64,000 bases of DNA, from contig NZ_FBXK01000001.1 of assembly GCF_900013425.1 (NCBI RefSeq), positions 656,001-720,000 of the forward strand, given 5' to 3'. A program made the position numbers and the translations under genes. Below, piece by piece: positions 42,611-53,392 of the stretch; the first letter of the stretch is position 1; each line of letters starts with the position of its first letter. This DNA is from Sphingobium sp. Z007. Lineage in GTDB: Bacteria; Pseudomonadota; Alphaproteobacteria; Sphingomonadales; Sphingomonadaceae. The notes beneath the pieces were generated by a model. It was given only the letters and a program-made list of their open reading frames with translations. It was not told where the DNA came from and did no database searches.

Positions 42611-43309
42611 TCAGGCGGCGTCGACCAGCACGATCTCGCTATCCTCGATCGCGGTCACGCGGATGACGGCCATGTCCTTGATCGCCGCACCGTCGCGGGC
42701 GTTGATCCGCTGCCCGTCAATCTCGATCGCGCCGGTTGCCGGGACCAGATAGGCCTTGCGGTCGGCCCCAATCGGATAGTCGGCGCTCTCGCCAGCCTTC
42801 AGCGTCGCGGCGACCACCCGCGCATCGGTGCGGATCGGCAACGAGTCGTCATCATCGTCGTACCCCGACGCCAGCGTCACGAACTGCCCGGACCGTTCGC
42901 CCTTGGGGAAGGGGCGAGCGCCCCAACTTGGCGCGTCGCCCTGGCGGGTGGGGACGATCCAGATCTGGAAGATTTTAGTCGTCACGTCTTCGCGATTATA
43001 TTCCGAATGGCGGATGCCGGTGCCCGCGCTCATCACCTGAACGTCGCCAGCCTCGGTGCGGCCCTTGTTGCCCAGACTGTCCTCATGGGTGATCGCGCCT
43101 TCGCGGACATAGGTGATGATCTCCATGTCGCGATGCGGATGCGGCGGAAAGCCGGTATGCGGCTGGATCGTATCGTCGTTCCACACGCGCAGATTGCCCC
43201 AGTGCATCCGGGCGGGATCGTGATAGCCGGCAAAGGAAAAATGATGCTTGGCGTTCAGCCAGCCATGATTGTCGCCGCCAAGGCTGTCGAAGGGACGCAG
43301 TTCGATCAT
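42611..43309 (-). CDS. Pirin family protein
   Basis: A 232-residue bicupin of the YhhW type. The N-terminal cupin holds the metal ligands in FPPHPHRDMEIITYVREGAITHEDSLGNKG (His residues and the Glu in ME) with QVMSAGTGIRHSEYN closing it. The C-terminal cupin is degenerate. Such proteins show quercetin dioxygenase activity in vitro or act as redox-responsive cofactors. No clear pathway is given by the neighbours: it converges on the uronate operon with a 3-bp gap and is followed on its own strand by nothing. About 170 bp of non-coding DNA lies between it and katG. Confidence 0.88.
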   Translation of the reverse strand: MIELRPFDSLGGDNHGWLNAKHHFSFAGYHDPARMHWGNLRVWNDDTIQPHTGFPPHPHRDMEIITYVREGAITHEDSLGNKGRTEAGDVQVMSAGTGIRHSEYNREDVTTKIFQIWIVPTRQGDAPSWGARPFPKGERSGQFVTLASGYDDDDDSLPIRTDARVVAATLKAGESADYPIGADRKAYLVPATGAIEIDGQRINARDGAAIKDMAVIRVTAIEDSEIVLVDAA

Positions 43310-43431
43310 TGTCTGTCTCCTGTCGGGCGGAAGGTCGCCGGGATGGCGTCGCCCTGTTGAAGACCTGTTTAGTGCCTGTCCGCTTTCTCGCGCAGACGGA
43401 TAAAATCAATCGAAATGTTCAATAAAATGGA

Positions 43432-43466
43432 ACAGTTCGCAGCGCTGGAAAAGCGCTGCGAACTGT
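43432..43466 (-). terminator. Stem-loop terminator downstream of katG
   Basis: A perfect 15-bp stem (43432-43446 with 43452-43466; arm begins ACAGTTCGCAG) around a 5-nt loop. On the katG strand it is followed by TCCATTTTATT. It lies 17 bp after the katG stop. Confidence 0.8.
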
Positions 43467-43483
43467 CCAACTCCCTGTCTTGA

Positions 43484-45703
<2,220 letters not shown>

Positions 45704-45910
45704 TCATATCCCTGCCCTATTTGTAGAAGGGGGTCGGCGCGGAACCAAGCCGGGAATATCGCTTTGTCTGATCGATTATATTGGTCGAAATCAGGGTGGC
45801 GAGGCCAATATCTGCTGGATCGCTATCCGTGCGCTAACGGGATGGCGAAGCGATTCTCGTCATCGCGGCAGCTTCAGTACGGACCGCCCAATGACGTTCC
45901 ATGCGCGTAA

Positions 45911-45935
45911 GGAACTTTGGCCCTTGCCGGGCGCT
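45911..45935 (+). promoter_or_regulatory. Candidate EcfG (general stress sigma factor) promoter for ku-ligD
   Basis: GGAAC at 45911-45915, 16-bp spacer, CGCT at 45932-45935, against the alphaproteobacterial EcfG consensus GGAAC-N16/17-CGTT (8 of 9 bases). The predicted start is about 15 nt before ATG 45957, close to the GGAGGTGG ribosome site. Confidence 0.5.
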
Positions 45936-45956
45936 ACAGCCAGCGGAGGTGGTCAC

Positions 45957-46832
45957 ATGGCAGCACGCGCATATTGGCAGGGGCAGATCAGGCTGGCCCT
46001 GGTTTCCATTCCTGTGGAAATCTATCCTGCAACCCGCTCCGGCGCGGCGATCTCCTTCCGCCAGATACATGAGCCGACCGGCAAGCCGATCAGCTATGAA
46101 AAGGTTGTGCAAGGCGTCGGCCCTATCGATCGGGACGAAATCCTCAAGGGCTTCGAAATCTCCAAGGGCAATTATGTTCTGCTGGAGGAGGAAGAGATAG
46201 AAGCGGTCAAGATCGAAAGCCGCAAGACGCTGGAACTGGTCCAATTCGTCGAATCCGATGCGATCGATGTCCTCTATTATGAAAAGCCCTATTTCGTGGT
46301 CCCGGCCGACGATCTGGCGGAGGAAGCCTATGCGGTGCTGCGCGATGCGCTGCGTCAGACCAAAAAGGTGGGCCTTGGCCAATTGTCGGTGCGCGGCCGC
46401 GAGCAGCTTGTGTCCTTGAAGCCTTGCGGTCGCGGGCTGGTGCTCGAAGTGCTGCGCTATGCCGATGAGGTGACGCGCGCCCAGACCTATTTCCGCAACC
46501 TGCCAGACGACAAGGCCGACGCCGACCTGCTGGACCTTGCGACCACGATCATCGAGAAGAAGACCGCGCCGTTCAAACCGGAAGAATTTCACGACCGCTA
46601 TGTCGACGCGCTCCAGCGGCTGATCGAGAAAAAGAAAAAGGCCAAGGGCAAGCGCATCATCGAGGATGTCGAGGAGCCTACGAGCGCCAAGGGCGGCAAT
46701 GTGATCGACCTGATGGCCGCGCTCAAGAAATCGGTCGGCGATGGCGGCAAGGCTGCGTCCGCGAAAAAGTCCGCCGCAAAATCGACCGCCGCGTCGAAAC
46801 CCCGCACGCCGGCCAAGCGCAAAAGCGCCTGA
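45957..46832 (+). CDS. ku: Non-homologous end-joining protein Ku
   Basis: Start ATG 45957 (MAARAYWQGQIRLALVSIPVEIYPA) after a strong GGAGGTGG site; the frame is open much further upstream but the family N-terminus begins here. The 291-residue protein has the Ku beta-barrel core: FRQIHEPTGKPISYEKVVQG, GFEISKGNYVLLEEEEIEAVK, IDVLYYEKPYFVVPA, EAYAVLRDALRQTKKVGLGQLSVRGREQLVSLKPCGRGLVLEVLRY. It ends in a Lys/Ala-rich tail (about residues 255-291) as in other bacterial Ku proteins, thought to aid DNA binding. It binds DNA ends as a dimer and recruits LigD, the next gene 3 bp downstream. Confidence 0.96.
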   Translation: MAARAYWQGQIRLALVSIPVEIYPATRSGAAISFRQIHEPTGKPISYEKVVQGVGPIDRDEILKGFEISKGNYVLLEEEEIEAVKIESRKTLELVQFVESDAIDVLYYEKPYFVVPADDLAEEAYAVLRDALRQTKKVGLGQLSVRGREQLVSLKPCGRGLVLEVLRYADEVTRAQTYFRNLPDDKADADLLDLATTIIEKKTAPFKPEEFHDRYVDALQRLIEKKKKAKGKRIIEDVEEPTSAKGGNVIDLMAALKKSVGDGGKAASAKKSAAKSTAASKPRTPAKRKSA

Positions 46833-46835
46833 GCC

Positions 46836-49337
46836 ATGGCCCGCGATCCGCTCGCCGCCTATAATCAGAAGCGCGACTTCGAGCGCACCCGCGAGCCGAA
46901 GGGTGAGGTGGCCGGGACGGGCGGCAACAGCTTCGTCGTGCAGAAGCATGACGCCACCCGGCTGCATTGGGATTTCCGGCTGGAGATCGACGGCGTCCTC
47001 AAAAGCTGGGCCGTGACCAAGGGGCCGAGCATCGATCCCACAGACAAACGCTTGGCGGTGCGGACCGAGGATCATCCGTTAAGCTATGGCGATTTCGAGG
47101 GATTGATACCCGAAGGCGAATATGGCGGTGGCACGGTGATGCTGTGGGATCGCGGCACCTGGCAACCTGTCGCAGGCAAGAGCGCCAAGGATCTGGACAA
47201 GGGCCATTTGCACTTCACCCTGGATGGCGAACGGATGAAGGGCGAATGGCTGCTCGTCCGCTTGAAGGGGCGACCGAAGGAGAAGCGCGAAAACTGGCTG
47301 CTGCGCAAGATCGAGGATGCGGATGCGGGCGAAGGCGACCAGCTGGTCGAACAGGCGCTTACCAGCGTCCTGACCGGACGTTCGATGGCGGACATTGCGG
47401 CCGACAAGGCCGGTGCCCAGTCGCTCGCCGGGGTGAAGGGCAAGGCGTTCGCCGGCAAGATGCAGGCGGCGCGCGACCATAATGCCAGGATCACAGCCAA
47501 GCCGCGCAAGGCCAAGACCAAGCCGCCCGCCTTTGCCAAGCCTCAACTCGCGACACTGGTGGACGATGTGCCCGTCGGCAATGACTGGCTGCACGAAATC
47601 AAGTTCGATGGCTATCGCGCGCTCGCTGCGGTGGCGGGGGAGCAGGTGCGCATCTTCACCCGCAGCGGGCTGGACTGGACCGATAAGTTTCAGCCGCTCG
47701 CCGCCGCGATCGCGGCCCTCGACCTGCCGCCTGCCCTGATCGACGGCGAGATCGTGGCCTTCGGCGCGGACGGCAATCCCAGCTTTTCCGCGCTCCAGTC
47801 TGTCCTGAAACGCGGCCATGGCGCGCAGCGCGAGGATACGCCCTTTCATTTCTTCGCTTTCGATCTGCTGTCGCTGGAGGGGCAGGACATGAGGGCGCTG
47901 CCGCAGATCGAGCGGAAGGAGCGGCTGGAAGCCCTGCTGAAAGCCGCAACGCCGCCGGTCCAGGTCGCCGACCATGTCATCGGCGCGGGCGAGGCGCTGT
48001 ATCGTTCACTGTGTGAAGCGGGGCAGGAGGGAATCATCTCCAAGCGCATCGACGCGCCCTATCGCGGCGATCGCACCCGCAACTGGGTCAAGGTCAAATG
48101 CACTCGGCGGCAGGAGTTCGTCATCATCGGCCGCAGCGCCAGCAATGCGCGCGGTCGCCCCTTCGCCTCGCTGCTGCTGGCTCAAAATGAGGGCAAGACG
48201 CTGGTCTATAAAGGCAAGGTCGGCACCGGCTTCGACGCGGACGTGATGGCGATGCTCGACAAGGCGATGGTCCCGCTCGAAACGGACAAAGCGCCCGCCG
48301 ATGTACCCAAGACCGAAGCGCGCGGCGCGACTTGGCTGAAACCCAAGCTGGTCGCCGAAATCGCATTCGCCGAATTTACCGCCGACGAGCGGGTGCGCCA
48401 TGCCAGCTTCCTGGGCCTGCGCACCGACAAGAAAGCCAAGGCGGTCGCGCCGGAAAAACCTGCCCCCACGCCGAAGTCTGCCCCAACCGTGACGATCAGC
48501 AACCGCGACCGCGTCATCTTCCCCGAAAGCGACCAGACCAAGGGCGAACTGGCCGACTATTATGCCGCCATCGCCCCCCTCATGCTGCCCTTCGCCGCGC
48601 GCCGCCCGATCAGCCTGGTCCGTTGCCCCCAGGGCCGGGCCAAGAAATGCTTCTTCCAGAAACATGATAGCGGCGCTTTCGGCAAGGCGGTGCATCAGGT
48701 CGCGATCCGCGAGAAGGACGGGGGCAGCGAGGATTATATCTATGTCGAGGATGCCGAGGGACTGCTCGCCTGCGTCCAGATGGGCACGATCGAATTTCAT
48801 GGCTGGGCCAGCCGCACGGACGCGGTGGAACGGCCCGACCGCATGATCTTCGACCTTGATCCCGACGAAGGCATGGATTTCGACCGAGTGAAAGCGGCGG
48901 CGCAGGACATCCGCGCGCGCCTGTCCGATATCGGCCTCGTCTCCTTCGCCATGCTGTCGGGCGGGAAGGGCGTGCATGTCGTCGTGCCGCTAACGCCAGG
49001 CCATGATTGGGACACGCACAAGGATTTCGCGTCCCGCTTCGCCCAGGCGCTGAGCGCGGCCGAGCCCGACCGCTTCGTCGCGACTATGAGCAAGACCAAG
49101 CGCAAGGACAAGATCTTCATCGACTGGCTGCGCAACCAGCGCGGCAGCACCGCCGTCCTGCCCTATTCCGCGCGCGCCCGCGCCGGCGCTCCGGTGGCGA
49201 TCCCGATCGACTGGGACGAACTGGGCGGGATCAAGGACGCGCATCCCTTCTCGATCGGCGATGCGGACAAGCTGCGCGACCGCGCCGCCAGCCTCAAAGG
49301 CTGGGGCTTCGCCGCGCAGGCCCTGCCCGACATCTAA
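46836..49337 (+). CDS. ligD: Multidomain DNA ligase D (phosphoesterase-ligase-polymerase)
   Basis: An 833-residue enzyme with domain order PE-LIG-POL. The 3'-phosphoesterase domain is about residues 10-170 (FVVQKHDATRLHWDFRLEIDG, SWAVTKGPS, EGEYGGGTVMLWDRG). The ATP-dependent ligase core is about 235-530 with adenylated Lys256 in HEIKFDGYRA and motif IDGEIVAF. The primase-polymerase domain is about 545-833 with RNRDRVIFP-like entry, LVRCPQGRAKKCFFQKH and the metal Asp pair 673/675 in FDLDPDEG. It fills, trims and seals double-strand breaks held by Ku. The ku stop is 3 bp upstream, so the two are co-transcribed. Confidence 0.96.
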   Translation: MARDPLAAYNQKRDFERTREPKGEVAGTGGNSFVVQKHDATRLHWDFRLEIDGVLKSWAVTKGPSIDPTDKRLAVRTEDHPLSYGDFEGLIPEGEYGGGTVMLWDRGTWQPVAGKSAKDLDKGHLHFTLDGERMKGEWLLVRLKGRPKEKRENWLLRKIEDADAGEGDQLVEQALTSVLTGRSMADIAADKAGAQSLAGVKGKAFAGKMQAARDHNARITAKPRKAKTKPPAFAKPQLATLVDDVPVGNDWLHEIKFDGYRALAAVAGEQVRIFTRSGLDWTDKFQPLAAAIAALDLPPALIDGEIVAFGADGNPSFSALQSVLKRGHGAQREDTPFHFFAFDLLSLEGQDMRALPQIERKERLEALLKAATPPVQVADHVIGAGEALYRSLCEAGQEGIISKRIDAPYRGDRTRNWVKVKCTRRQEFVIIGRSASNARGRPFASLLLAQNEGKTLVYKGKVGTGFDADVMAMLDKAMVPLETDKAPADVPKTEARGATWLKPKLVAEIAFAEFTADERVRHASFLGLRTDKKAKAVAPEKPAPTPKSAPTVTISNRDRVIFPESDQTKGELADYYAAIAPLMLPFAARRPISLVRCPQGRAKKCFFQKHDSGAFGKAVHQVAIREKDGGSEDYIYVEDAEGLLACVQMGTIEFHGWASRTDAVERPDRMIFDLDPDEGMDFDRVKAAAQDIRARLSDIGLVSFAMLSGGKGVHVVVPLTPGHDWDTHKDFASRFAQALSAAEPDRFVATMSKTKRKDKIFIDWLRNQRGSTAVLPYSARARAGAPVAIPIDWDELGGIKDAHPFSIGDADKLRDRAASLKGWGFAAQALPDI

Positions 49338-49355
49338 GTGGGGCATCAACCCGGC

Positions 49356-49429
49356 CCGTTCGCTTCGAGCGAAGTCGAGAAGCAGATAGCGCAATGCCCG
49401 CGTTTCTCGACTACGCTCGAAACGAACGG
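49356..49429. repeat. REP-like palindromic repeat, sphingomonad type
   Basis: Two 26-bp arms (49356-49381 and 49404-49429) pair with two mismatches; each carries CCGTTCG, TTCGAGCG and AGTCGAGAA in order. It lies just after ligD, and related sequence recurs near 53335-53380. The hairpin may also stop ligD transcription. Confidence 0.75.
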
Positions 49430-49447
49430 ATGGCGACTGATCCCCGT

Positions 49448-50098
49448 TCAACCCCGTGGCGTAAGACCGCCCAGCGCAATATCGACCAGCTTTTCCGCCA
49501 CCTCTTCGGGGCTGAGCGGGCCATCGGGATCATGCCAACGCGCCGGCCAATTGAGCGCGCCCGCCAGCGTGAAGGAGGCGAAACGGATATCCACCGGCGC
49601 AATCGATCCGTCGGCCATCCCCTCCGCGATCATCCCGCGCACCGCGTCGTCAATTTCCCGCTTGCGCGCGCGGAACCTGGTGGCGCTATCCAGCGACAGC
49701 ACCTCTTCATTGGTGCGGATCACGCAGCGGCCGAAATCGTCCATGTTGATACAGGCATAGCGCAGCAGGAAGGCGCGCAATCGGTCATGACCGCTTCCCG
49801 GCGCATCGGCCGCCTTATCGGCAGCCTCCCGCAGCATCGACAGGCCGCGATTCACACATTCGACCAGCACCTGCTCCTTGTTACCCAAATAATGGTAGAT
49901 GGTCGGCTTGCTCACGCCCAGGCTGGCCGCGACATCGTCCAGCGAGGCGGCATGATAGCCGCGTGCGTTGAACATCCGCACCGCCGCCAGCAGCACGGCT
50001 TCGCGCTTGTCCGCCCGGTCCTGTTCCCGTTCCGCCTTGTTGCGGAAGGGGGAGGGAGCGGCGGTGGCGGAAACGGGGACGGCGGATTTGGGCAACAT
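49448..50098 (-). CDS. TetR-family transcriptional regulator
   Basis: Start ATG 50098 (MLPKSAVPVSATAAPSPFRNKAE). The TetR DNA-binding domain is RADKREAVLLAAVRMFNARGYHAASLDDVAASLGVSKPTIYHYLGNKEQVLVECV. The 216-residue protein ends in a TetR_C_33-like ligand domain with LRAFLLRYACINMDDFGRCVIR. It diverges from the acyl-CoA dehydrogenase/thiolase/SDR operon, and a palindrome overlapping the operon promoter (50148-50163) is its likely operator. An acyl-CoA or fatty acid effector is probable from the neighbours. Confidence 0.92.
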   Translation of the reverse strand: MLPKSAVPVSATAAPSPFRNKAEREQDRADKREAVLLAAVRMFNARGYHAASLDDVAASLGVSKPTIYHYLGNKEQVLVECVNRGLSMLREAADKAADAPGSGHDRLRAFLLRYACINMDDFGRCVIRTNEEVLSLDSATRFRARKREIDDAVRGMIAEGMADGSIAPVDIRFASFTLAGALNWPARWHDPDGPLSPEEVAEKLVDIALGGLTPRG

Positions 50099-50121
50099 TG
50101 TCTCCTTGGGCGTTCTAAGTA

Positions 50122-50163
50122 TTGACAAGAAACCGCCGGACAATCAATATACCGGTGAGTATA
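50122..50163 (+). promoter_or_regulatory. Promoter and TetR-type operator for the acyl-CoA dehydrogenase operon
   Basis: A perfect -35 TTGACA (50122-50127) is followed 17 bp later by a poor -10 CAATAT (50145-50150). TATACCGGTGAGTATA (50148-50163), with 5-bp perfect arms, overlaps the -10 region as expected for repression. It lies 18 bp before the start codon and between the divergent TetR and dehydrogenase genes. Confidence 0.55.
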
Positions 50164-50181
50164 AAAAATACGGGTGCGTTT

Positions 50182-51306
50182 ATGCTAACCGAGATTCAGG
50201 CGGCCATCCGCGATACCGTGCGCGACTTCGCGCAGGACCATATTCGGCCGCACAGCGCCCGCTTCGAAGCGGAAGGCGGCTATCCGCCCGCATTGTTCCA
50301 GGAGATGGCAGGGCTTGGCCTGTGGGGCATGACCGCACCCGAAGCCTTTGGCGGCGCGGAAACCGACGCTGTATCCTATGCGCTGGCGCTGATGGAGATC
50401 GCGGCCGCCGACGGAGCGCTCTCCACCATCGTCTCGATCCAGAACTCCATCCTCGTCTCCGGCTTGCTCAAGGACGGCAGCGACGCGCAGAAGGCGCGCT
50501 TCCTGCCCGACCTGATCGGCGGGCGGACGATTGGCGCCTTTGCGCTGACCGAGGCCGACGCCGGGTCCGACGCCTCGGCAGTGCGCACCCGCGCCGTAAA
50601 AGTCGACGGCGGCTGGCGCATCACCGGGTCCAAACAGTTCATCACGTCGGGCAAGATCGCTGGCCTTACGATGATCGTCGCCGTTACAGATGCTGATGCT
50701 GGCAAGAAGGGCCTGTCCGTCTTCATCGTCCCAACCGACCGGCCCGGCTATGACGTGGACAAGGTCGAACATAAGATGGGGCAGGGGGCGTCGGACACCT
50801 GCGCGCTGCGCTTCGACCACATGTTCGTGGAGGACGACCTGCTGATCGGCCAACCCGGCCAAGGCTACCGCATTGCGCTCGCCAATCTGGAGACGGGTCG
50901 CATCGGCATCGCTGCCCAATGTGTCGGCATGGCGCAGGCCGCGCTCGACATCGCGGTCGCCTATGCCAAGGATCGCAAGAGTTTCGGCAAGGCGATCATG
51001 GAGCATCAGGCGGTGGGCTTCCGCCTCGCCGACCTCGCGACCCGGCTGGAGGCGGCGCGGCAGCTCGTCCTGCATGCCGCACGGATCAAGGATGCGGGCC
51101 TGCCCTGCCTCGCCGAAGCGTCGATGGCCAAATTGTTCGCGTCCGAAGCGGCCGAGGCGATCGTGTCCGGCGCGCTCCAGACGCTGGGCGGCTATGGCTA
51201 TCTGGAGGAATATGGCGTCGCCAAAATCTATCGCGACGTGCGCGTGTGCCAGATTTACGAAGGCACATCGGATATCCAGCGCATGGTCATCGCGCGCAGT
51301 CTTTAA
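50182..51306 (+). CDS. Acyl-CoA dehydrogenase
   Basis: Start ATG 50182 (MLTEIQAAIRDTVRDFAQDHI) lies after the operator; an upstream in-frame ATG at 50122 would read through it. The 374-residue flavoenzyme has the N-terminal alpha domain, ALTEADAGSDASAVRTRA (FAD contacts), ITGSKQFITSG, and the C-terminal QTLGGYGYLEEYGVAKIYRDVRVCQIYEGTSDIQRMVIAR. Glu360 in IYEGTSD is the expected catalytic base, as in short-chain and isovaleryl enzymes. It forms alpha,beta-enoyl-CoA and passes electrons to ETF. No enoyl-CoA hydratase accompanies it here. Chain specificity is not clear. Confidence 0.94.
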   Translation: MLTEIQAAIRDTVRDFAQDHIRPHSARFEAEGGYPPALFQEMAGLGLWGMTAPEAFGGAETDAVSYALALMEIAAADGALSTIVSIQNSILVSGLLKDGSDAQKARFLPDLIGGRTIGAFALTEADAGSDASAVRTRAVKVDGGWRITGSKQFITSGKIAGLTMIVAVTDADAGKKGLSVFIVPTDRPGYDVDKVEHKMGQGASDTCALRFDHMFVEDDLLIGQPGQGYRIALANLETGRIGIAAQCVGMAQAALDIAVAYAKDRKSFGKAIMEHQAVGFRLADLATRLEAARQLVLHAARIKDAGLPCLAEASMAKLFASEAAEAIVSGALQTLGGYGYLEEYGVAKIYRDVRVCQIYEGTSDIQRMVIARSL

Positions 51307-51320
51307 GCAGGAGTCATAAG

Positions 51321-52505
51321 ATGCAGGACGATCCCATTGTAATCGCAGGCTATGCGCGCACCCCGATGGGCGGGTTCCAAGGTGCCTTGTCGTCGGTCAA
51401 GGCCACCGATCTGGGCGCCGCCGCGGTCAAGGCCGCGGTCGAGCGCGCGGGCGTGGCGATTGATGCCATCGACCGCATCTATATGGGCTGTGTCCTGCCC
51501 GCTGGCCTGGGGCAAGCGCCTGCGCGACAGGCGGCACTGGGTGCCGGTCTTGGCCTCAATACAGAGGCTACTACGGTCAACAAGATGTGCGGCTCCGGTA
51601 TGCAGGCCGCGATCATGGCGCATGAGGCCCTTGCCAGCGGCGCGGCCGATATCGTGATCGCGGGCGGCATGGAAAGCATGAGCAACGCGCCCTACGCCCT
51701 GCCCAAGCATCGCGGGGGCGCTCGCATCGGCCATGATCGCATCGTCGACACGATGATGATGGATGGCCTGGAAGACGCCTATGAACCGGGCAAGGCGATG
51801 GGCGTGTTCGCCGAAGAAGCGGTGCGCGACTATCAGTTCACGCGGGAGGATCAGGACGCCTACGCCATCCGTTCGCTCGACCGCGCCAATGCCGCGATCG
51901 GCAGCGGCGCGTTCGTGCGCGAAATCACGCCTGTCACGGTCAAGGCGCGCGGCGGCGACACCGTCGTCGATACCGACGAGCAGCCCGGCAAAGCCAAGCC
52001 GGAGAAGATTCCCTCGCTTAAGCCCGCCTTCGCCAAGGATGGCACCATCACGGCTGCCAACGCTTCGTCCATCTCGGACGGCGCGGCCGCGCTGGTCATG
52101 ACCCGCGCCAGCGTGGCGGCGAAGCTGGGCCTCAAGACGGTGGCGACGGTCGTCGCGACCGCTGCGCACGCCCACGAACCGTCCAAATTCACTACCGCGC
52201 CGGTGCCGGCCATGCGCAAAGTGCTGGAGAAGGCCGGCTGGTCGGTCGCCGATGTCGACCTGTTCGAGGTCAACGAAGCCTTTGCCGTGGTCGCCATGAT
52301 CGCCGTGAAGGAACTGGGCATCCCGGACGACCGGATCAACGTCAATGGCGGCGCGACCGCGCTCGGCCATCCGATCGGCGCGTCGGGCGCGCGCATCCTG
52401 GCGACGCTGATCGCGGCCCTGGAAACGCGCGGCCTGAAGCGCGGGGTCGCCAGCCTGTGCATTGGCGGCGGCGAAGCCACCGCCATGGCGATCGAACTGA
52501 TCTGA
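51321..52505 (+). CDS. Acetyl-CoA acetyltransferase/3-ketoacyl-CoA thiolase
   Basis: Start ATG 51321 (MQDDPIVIAGYARTPMGGFQG) after CAGGAG. The 394-residue thiolase has nucleophile Cys90 in VNKMCGSGMQAA, His350 in GGATALGHPIGASGARI and Cys380 in SLCIGGGEA, all in the canonical places. It cleaves or forms acetoacetyl-CoA-type substrates in the cytoplasm, completing beta-oxidation with the dehydrogenases either side. It is 14 bp downstream of the acyl-CoA dehydrogenase and 13 bp before the SDR. Confidence 0.95.
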   Translation: MQDDPIVIAGYARTPMGGFQGALSSVKATDLGAAAVKAAVERAGVAIDAIDRIYMGCVLPAGLGQAPARQAALGAGLGLNTEATTVNKMCGSGMQAAIMAHEALASGAADIVIAGGMESMSNAPYALPKHRGGARIGHDRIVDTMMMDGLEDAYEPGKAMGVFAEEAVRDYQFTREDQDAYAIRSLDRANAAIGSGAFVREITPVTVKARGGDTVVDTDEQPGKAKPEKIPSLKPAFAKDGTITAANASSISDGAAALVMTRASVAAKLGLKTVATVVATAAHAHEPSKFTTAPVPAMRKVLEKAGWSVADVDLFEVNEAFAVVAMIAVKELGIPDDRINVNGGATALGHPIGASGARILATLIAALETRGLKRGVASLCIGGGEATAMAIELI

Positions 52506-52518
52506 AGGAGACAGGGAA

Positions 52519-53280
52519 ATGGACATCAACGGCGTAGCAGCGATCGTTACCGGCGGCGCATCGGGCCTGGGCAGGGCGACGGCGACGATGCTGGCGCAGC
52601 AGGGCGCTAGAGTCGCGATCTTCGACCTGAATGAAGAGGCCGGGCAGGCGACCGCGCAAGCGCTGGGAGGTGTCTATGTCGCTGTCGATGTCGCGAACGA
52701 CGTCAGCGTTTCCGCGGGTCTGGACGCGGCGGAGGCGGCGCATGGCGTCGCCCGCATCCTGGTCAATTGCGCGGGGATCGCCCCGGCGATCAAGACGGTG
52801 GGCAAGGAGAATGCGCCCCATCCGCTTGATGCCTTCGCCAAGACGGTGACGGTCAACCTGATCGGCAGCTTCAATATGATCGCCAAATTTTCCGCCCGGC
52901 TCGCCGCGGCGGAGGAGATAGACGGCGAACGCGGCGTCATCGTCAACACCGCCTCGGTCGCGGCCTATGACGGGCAGATCGGCCAAGCGGCCTATAGCGC
53001 ATCCAAGGGTGGCGTGGTCGGCATGACCCTGCCGATCGCCCGCGACCTGGCCCAGCACAAGATCCGCGTGATGACGATCGCGCCCGGCATCTTCCTGACA
53101 CCCATGCTGGAAGCCTTCCCGCAAAATGTGCAGGACGCCTTGGGCGCGCAGGTGCCGCACCCCAGCCGCCTTGGCAAACCATCCGAATATGCGCAACTGG
53201 TGGAAAGCATCGTCCGCAATCCGATGCTCAACGGCGAGGTCATCCGCCTGGACGGCGCGATCCGCATGGCGCCGCGCTAG
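52519..53280 (+). CDS. SDR, 3-hydroxyacyl-CoA dehydrogenase type II-like
   Basis: A 253-residue classical SDR: TGGASGLGRAT (11-21), LVNCAGIAPA, catalytic Ser in NTASVAAYDGQIGQ and Tyr159/Lys163 in YSASKGG. The segments DGQIGQAAYSASKGGVVGMTLPIARDLA and TIAPGIFLTPML are typical of HSD10-like 3-hydroxyacyl-CoA (or 2-methyl-3-hydroxybutyryl-CoA) dehydrogenases. It would oxidise 3-hydroxyacyl-CoA to the 3-keto product used by the thiolase. An AAGGAG-rich leader precedes ATG 52519. Last gene of the TetR-controlled operon. Confidence 0.88.
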   Translation: MDINGVAAIVTGGASGLGRATATMLAQQGARVAIFDLNEEAGQATAQALGGVYVAVDVANDVSVSAGLDAAEAAHGVARILVNCAGIAPAIKTVGKENAPHPLDAFAKTVTVNLIGSFNMIAKFSARLAAAEEIDGERGVIVNTASVAAYDGQIGQAAYSASKGGVVGMTLPIARDLAQHKIRVMTIAPGIFLTPMLEAFPQNVQDALGAQVPHPSRLGKPSEYAQLVESIVRNPMLNGEVIRLDGAIRMAPR

Positions 53281-53334
53281 GGGTAAGACGATTGTGGTTG
53301 AAACCAAATCCGTTGGTGTTGAGTAGGGGCAGCG

Positions 53335-53380
53335 CCCTTCGACTGCTGGCTAAGTCGAAGGGGCTATTCAGGACGAACGG
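53335..53380. repeat. Second REP-like palindrome
   Basis: CCCTTCGACT-N8-AGTCGAAGGG (53335-53362) is a perfect 10-bp inverted repeat, followed by TCAGGACGAACGG. The CGAACGG end and TCGA core recall the repeat at 49356-49429. It lies between the convergent SDR and XRE genes and could act as a bidirectional terminator. Confidence 0.65.
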
Positions 53381-53392
53381 TTTGTTCCAAAT

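Noticed and set aside
45745..45762. A second GGAAC upstream of ku as an EcfG box
   Set aside because: No CGTT-like element at 16 or 17 bp downstream; the next bases read CTTT or TTTG.
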